DNA of 5,619 nucleotides from Trueperaceae bacterium (GTDB taxonomy: Bacteria; Deinococcota; Deinococci; Deinococcales; Trueperaceae): assembly GCA_024636105.1 (NCBI GenBank), contig JAGXHO010000042.1, forward strand, positions 1 through 5,619. The letters run 5' to 3'. Within the stretch, counting starts at the first letter, position 1. Every line of letters starts with the position of its first letter. The position numbers and the translations under genes are program-made. Below the pieces are notes generated by a model. It ran no database searches. It was not told the DNA's origin and was given only the letters and a program-made list of their open reading frames with translations. Positions 4,605 through 5,619 of the stretch are shown here, piece after piece.

Positions 4605-5155
4605 TCCAGGTGCGCCGGCGTCCACTTGACCGTGCAACCGACCGCCCAGGTCTGGGGCACGGACACCGCTCGGCCGGCGAGCAGTTCGTCGAGCGCTTCG
4701 CGGAGGTCGTGGCGCACGACCTCGGAAGGGTCCTTGGCGTCGTCGATACGTCCGTGGTAGCGCAACCGGCGCTCCCGGTCGAACACGAGCACCTCGGGCG
4801 TGCGCACCGTGCGGTAGGCGAGCGCAACGTGTTGGTCCGCGTCCCACGCGTAGGCGAACGCGAGGCCGCGATCGTCCGCGAACGTCCGCATGGCGTCGAA
4901 CGAGTCGTCGGGGTAGCGCTCGGCGTCGTTGGCGTTGACCATGACGAAGGTCGCGCGCCCGTCGTACGCGCGCGCGAGCTCCTGCAGGCGGTCGAGGTAC
5001 GCGAGCACGACCGGGCAGTGGTTGCAGCCCTGGACGTACACGAACAGTTCGGTGTCCACATCGGCGAGGCGGGCGCGGCCGCCGGCCACGGTCGGCAGGT
5101 CGAATTCGGGCGCGGCGGCGCCCAGCGGAAGCGGTTCGGTCGTTGGGGTGGTCAT
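4589..5155 (-). CDS. Thioredoxin-fold redoxin with CNHC motif
   Basis: This is a 188-residue peroxiredoxin/thioredoxin-like protein with no signal peptide, so probably cytoplasmic; it likely reduces or senses disulfides or peroxides. It opens with LPLGAAAPEFDLPTVAGGRARLAD (9-32), the usual AhpC/TSA-type entry. The strand ELFVYVQGCNHCPVVLAYLDRL follows, with the CxxC motif C44-N-H-C47. The cis-Pro site is T119-P120 in RTPEVLVFD. A third Cys is in the C-terminal VGCTVKW (172-178). The family I recall shares CNHCP and GCxIKW ends, which suggests a conserved role for that distal Cys, though its function is unknown to me. The ATG at 5155 is supported by AGGAG (5165-5161, minus strand) 5 nt upstream. 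It is convergent with the cupin gene and divergent from the BatA-like gene, and looks monocistronic. The exact substrate cannot be named. Confidence 0.92.
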   Translation of the reverse strand: MTTPTTEPLPLGAAAPEFDLPTVAGGRARLADVDTELFVYVQGCNHCPVVLAYLDRLQELARAYDGRATFVMVNANDAERYPDDSFDAMRTFADDRGLAFAYAWDADQHVALAYRTVRTPEVLVFDRERRLRYHGRIDDAKDPSEVVRHDLREALDELLAGRAVSVPQTWAVGCTVKWTPAHLEARNA

Positions 5156-5184
5156 GACGGCTCCTGTTCCCTTCGCGGGCGCGC

Positions 5185-5207
5185 GGTAGGCTCGTCTCGA
5201 GTGTACC
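5185..5207. promoter_or_regulatory. Imperfect 23-bp dyad in the divergent intergenic region
   Basis: GGTAGGCTCG (5185-5194) and CGAGTGTACC (5198-5207) are inverted copies matching at 8 of 10 positions around a TCT centre. Each arm also resembles an extended -10 element (GGTANNCT) for its own direction. It could be an operator for a dimeric regulator or two overlapping opposed promoters. Confidence 0.45.
5199..5207 (-). promoter_or_regulatory. Probable -10 region of the redoxin promoter
   Basis: Read on the minus strand this is GGTACACTC, identical over 9 nt to the cupin promoter element, with TACACT at 5205-5200. Transcription would start near 5193, giving a leader of about 38 nt to the ATG at 5155. 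No good -35 is seen 16-18 nt upstream, so an extended -10 promoter is likely. Confidence 0.55.
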
Positions 5208-5274
5208 GACCCGGACCGATCCCGCCCGTTCGTCGCCCTGGAGCCGGCTCGTGGCTGGCCGTGAGGCGGCCGGC

Positions 5275-5619
5275 GTGGGCTTGAGCTTCGCCGCGCCGGC
5301 GTTCCTGGCGCTGCTCGGTGCGCTGCCGTTCGTCGTCTGGTGGCACGTACGGCGGATGCGCCACCGGCCGCGACCCGTGGCGGCCCTGTTCCTGTGGGAC
5401 GAGGCGCGTCGCGCGGCTTCGACGCGTCGACGCTGGCGGCCCACTTGGTCGCTGTTGCTGCAGTTGGCGGCGGTCACCGCCGCCGCGCTCGCCCTGGCGC
5501 AACCGAGCCTCGACCGGCGCGGTCCCCCCGACCTGGTCGTCGTGCTCGACGCCGGAGCGCGCCTCGCCGCCGTCGACCCCGAGGGGCGCCGCATCGATCG
5601 GGCGCGCGCGGCGGTGCTC
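5275..5619 (+). CDS. BatA-like membrane protein with N-terminal part of a vWA domain (3' end outside window)
   Basis: The visible 115 residues fit the aerotolerance-regulator BatA N-terminal family. A membrane helix near LSFAAPAFLALLGALPFVVWW (3-23) is followed by a basic stretch (HVRRMRHRPRP), the ALFLWDEARR segment typical of the family, a second helix (WSLLLQLAAVTAAALALAQP, 58-77) and the first strand of a von Willebrand A domain, DLVVVLDAGARLAAVDPEG. The MIDAS motif, DxSxS in metal-binding members, reads D92-A-G94-A-R96, so both serines are lost. In related clusters such proteins accompany MoxR ATPases and DUF58 proteins; none is visible here. Start choice is uncertain. GTG 5275 gives a usual N-terminus with GAGG 8 nt upstream, TTG 5281 is also plausible, and GTG 5251 has GGAG 7 nt upstream but adds 8 atypical residues. 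Confidence 0.8.
   Translation, partial: MGLSFAAPAFLALLGALPFVVWWHVRRMRHRPRPVAALFLWDEARRAASTRRRWRPTWSLLLQLAAVTAAALALAQPSLDRRGPPDLVVVLDAGARLAAVDPEGRRIDRARAAVL

Noticed and set aside
5052..5060. GTGTCCACA, one mismatch from a DnaA box, inside the redoxin gene
   Set aside because: It is isolated within coding sequence, and a single near-match of this kind is expected by chance.
4449..5594. Minus-strand open frame of 381 codons spanning the cupin, redoxin and BatA-like genes
   Set aside because: It is Arg/Ala-rich shadow translation crossing two gene boundaries. The redoxin in another minus frame and the BatA-like gene on the plus strand explain the region.

Overview
The window is a GC-rich bacterial chromosomal segment with tightly packed genes. 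It has no mobile element, rRNA, tRNA or CRISPR signature that I could see. High GC, the order LCP protein then ribosomal silencing factor (the tail of the common nadD-yqeK-lcp-rsfS arrangement), GTG/CTG starts and extended -10 elements of the form GGTACACT together suggest a member of Deinococcota, perhaps a Trueperaceae relative. This assignment is inference from gene content and memory of the families, not a database match.

Positions 1-3906 carry one dense plus-strand gene string that enters from outside the window: the 3' part of a LytR-CpsA-Psr protein (cell-wall glycopolymer attachment), rsfS (ribosome silencing), a YraN/UPF0102 nuclease-fold protein, a two-domain Ppx/GppA phosphatase with a C-terminal HD domain, and trpF (tryptophan biosynthesis). 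Two junctions are 4-nt stop/start overlaps: rsfS-yraN, which needs a CTG start, and ppx-trpF, which uses GTGA. The gene string therefore looks co-transcribed and partly translationally coupled.

Positions 3907-4263 are non-coding apart from a possible short leader ORF, and are the most interesting part. They hold three perfect TTATCCACA DnaA boxes, one perfect TTGTCCACA box on the opposite strand and one degenerate box. The boxes form two clusters, and each cluster has a same-strand pair at exactly 20-nt pitch. The stretch between the clusters is AT-enriched for this genome. This could be a chromosomal origin away from dnaA, a DnaA-reservoir or reactivation site, or a DnaA-controlled promoter. 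The last box overlaps the -35 position of a likely promoter for the next gene. That promoter's 5' leader folds into two GC-rich hairpins and contains an 11-bp duplicated ribosome-binding segment plus a possible 19-codon leader ORF whose stop overlaps the next start.

Positions 4264-4572 encode a small single-domain cupin. It is followed convergently by a thioredoxin-fold protein with a CNHC motif (minus strand, 4589-5155), with a perfect hairpin spanning the junction. A divergent intergenic region at 5156-5274 carries an imperfect 23-bp dyad that contains the probable redoxin promoter. The window ends inside a plus-strand BatA-like protein whose von Willebrand A motif has lost its MIDAS serines.
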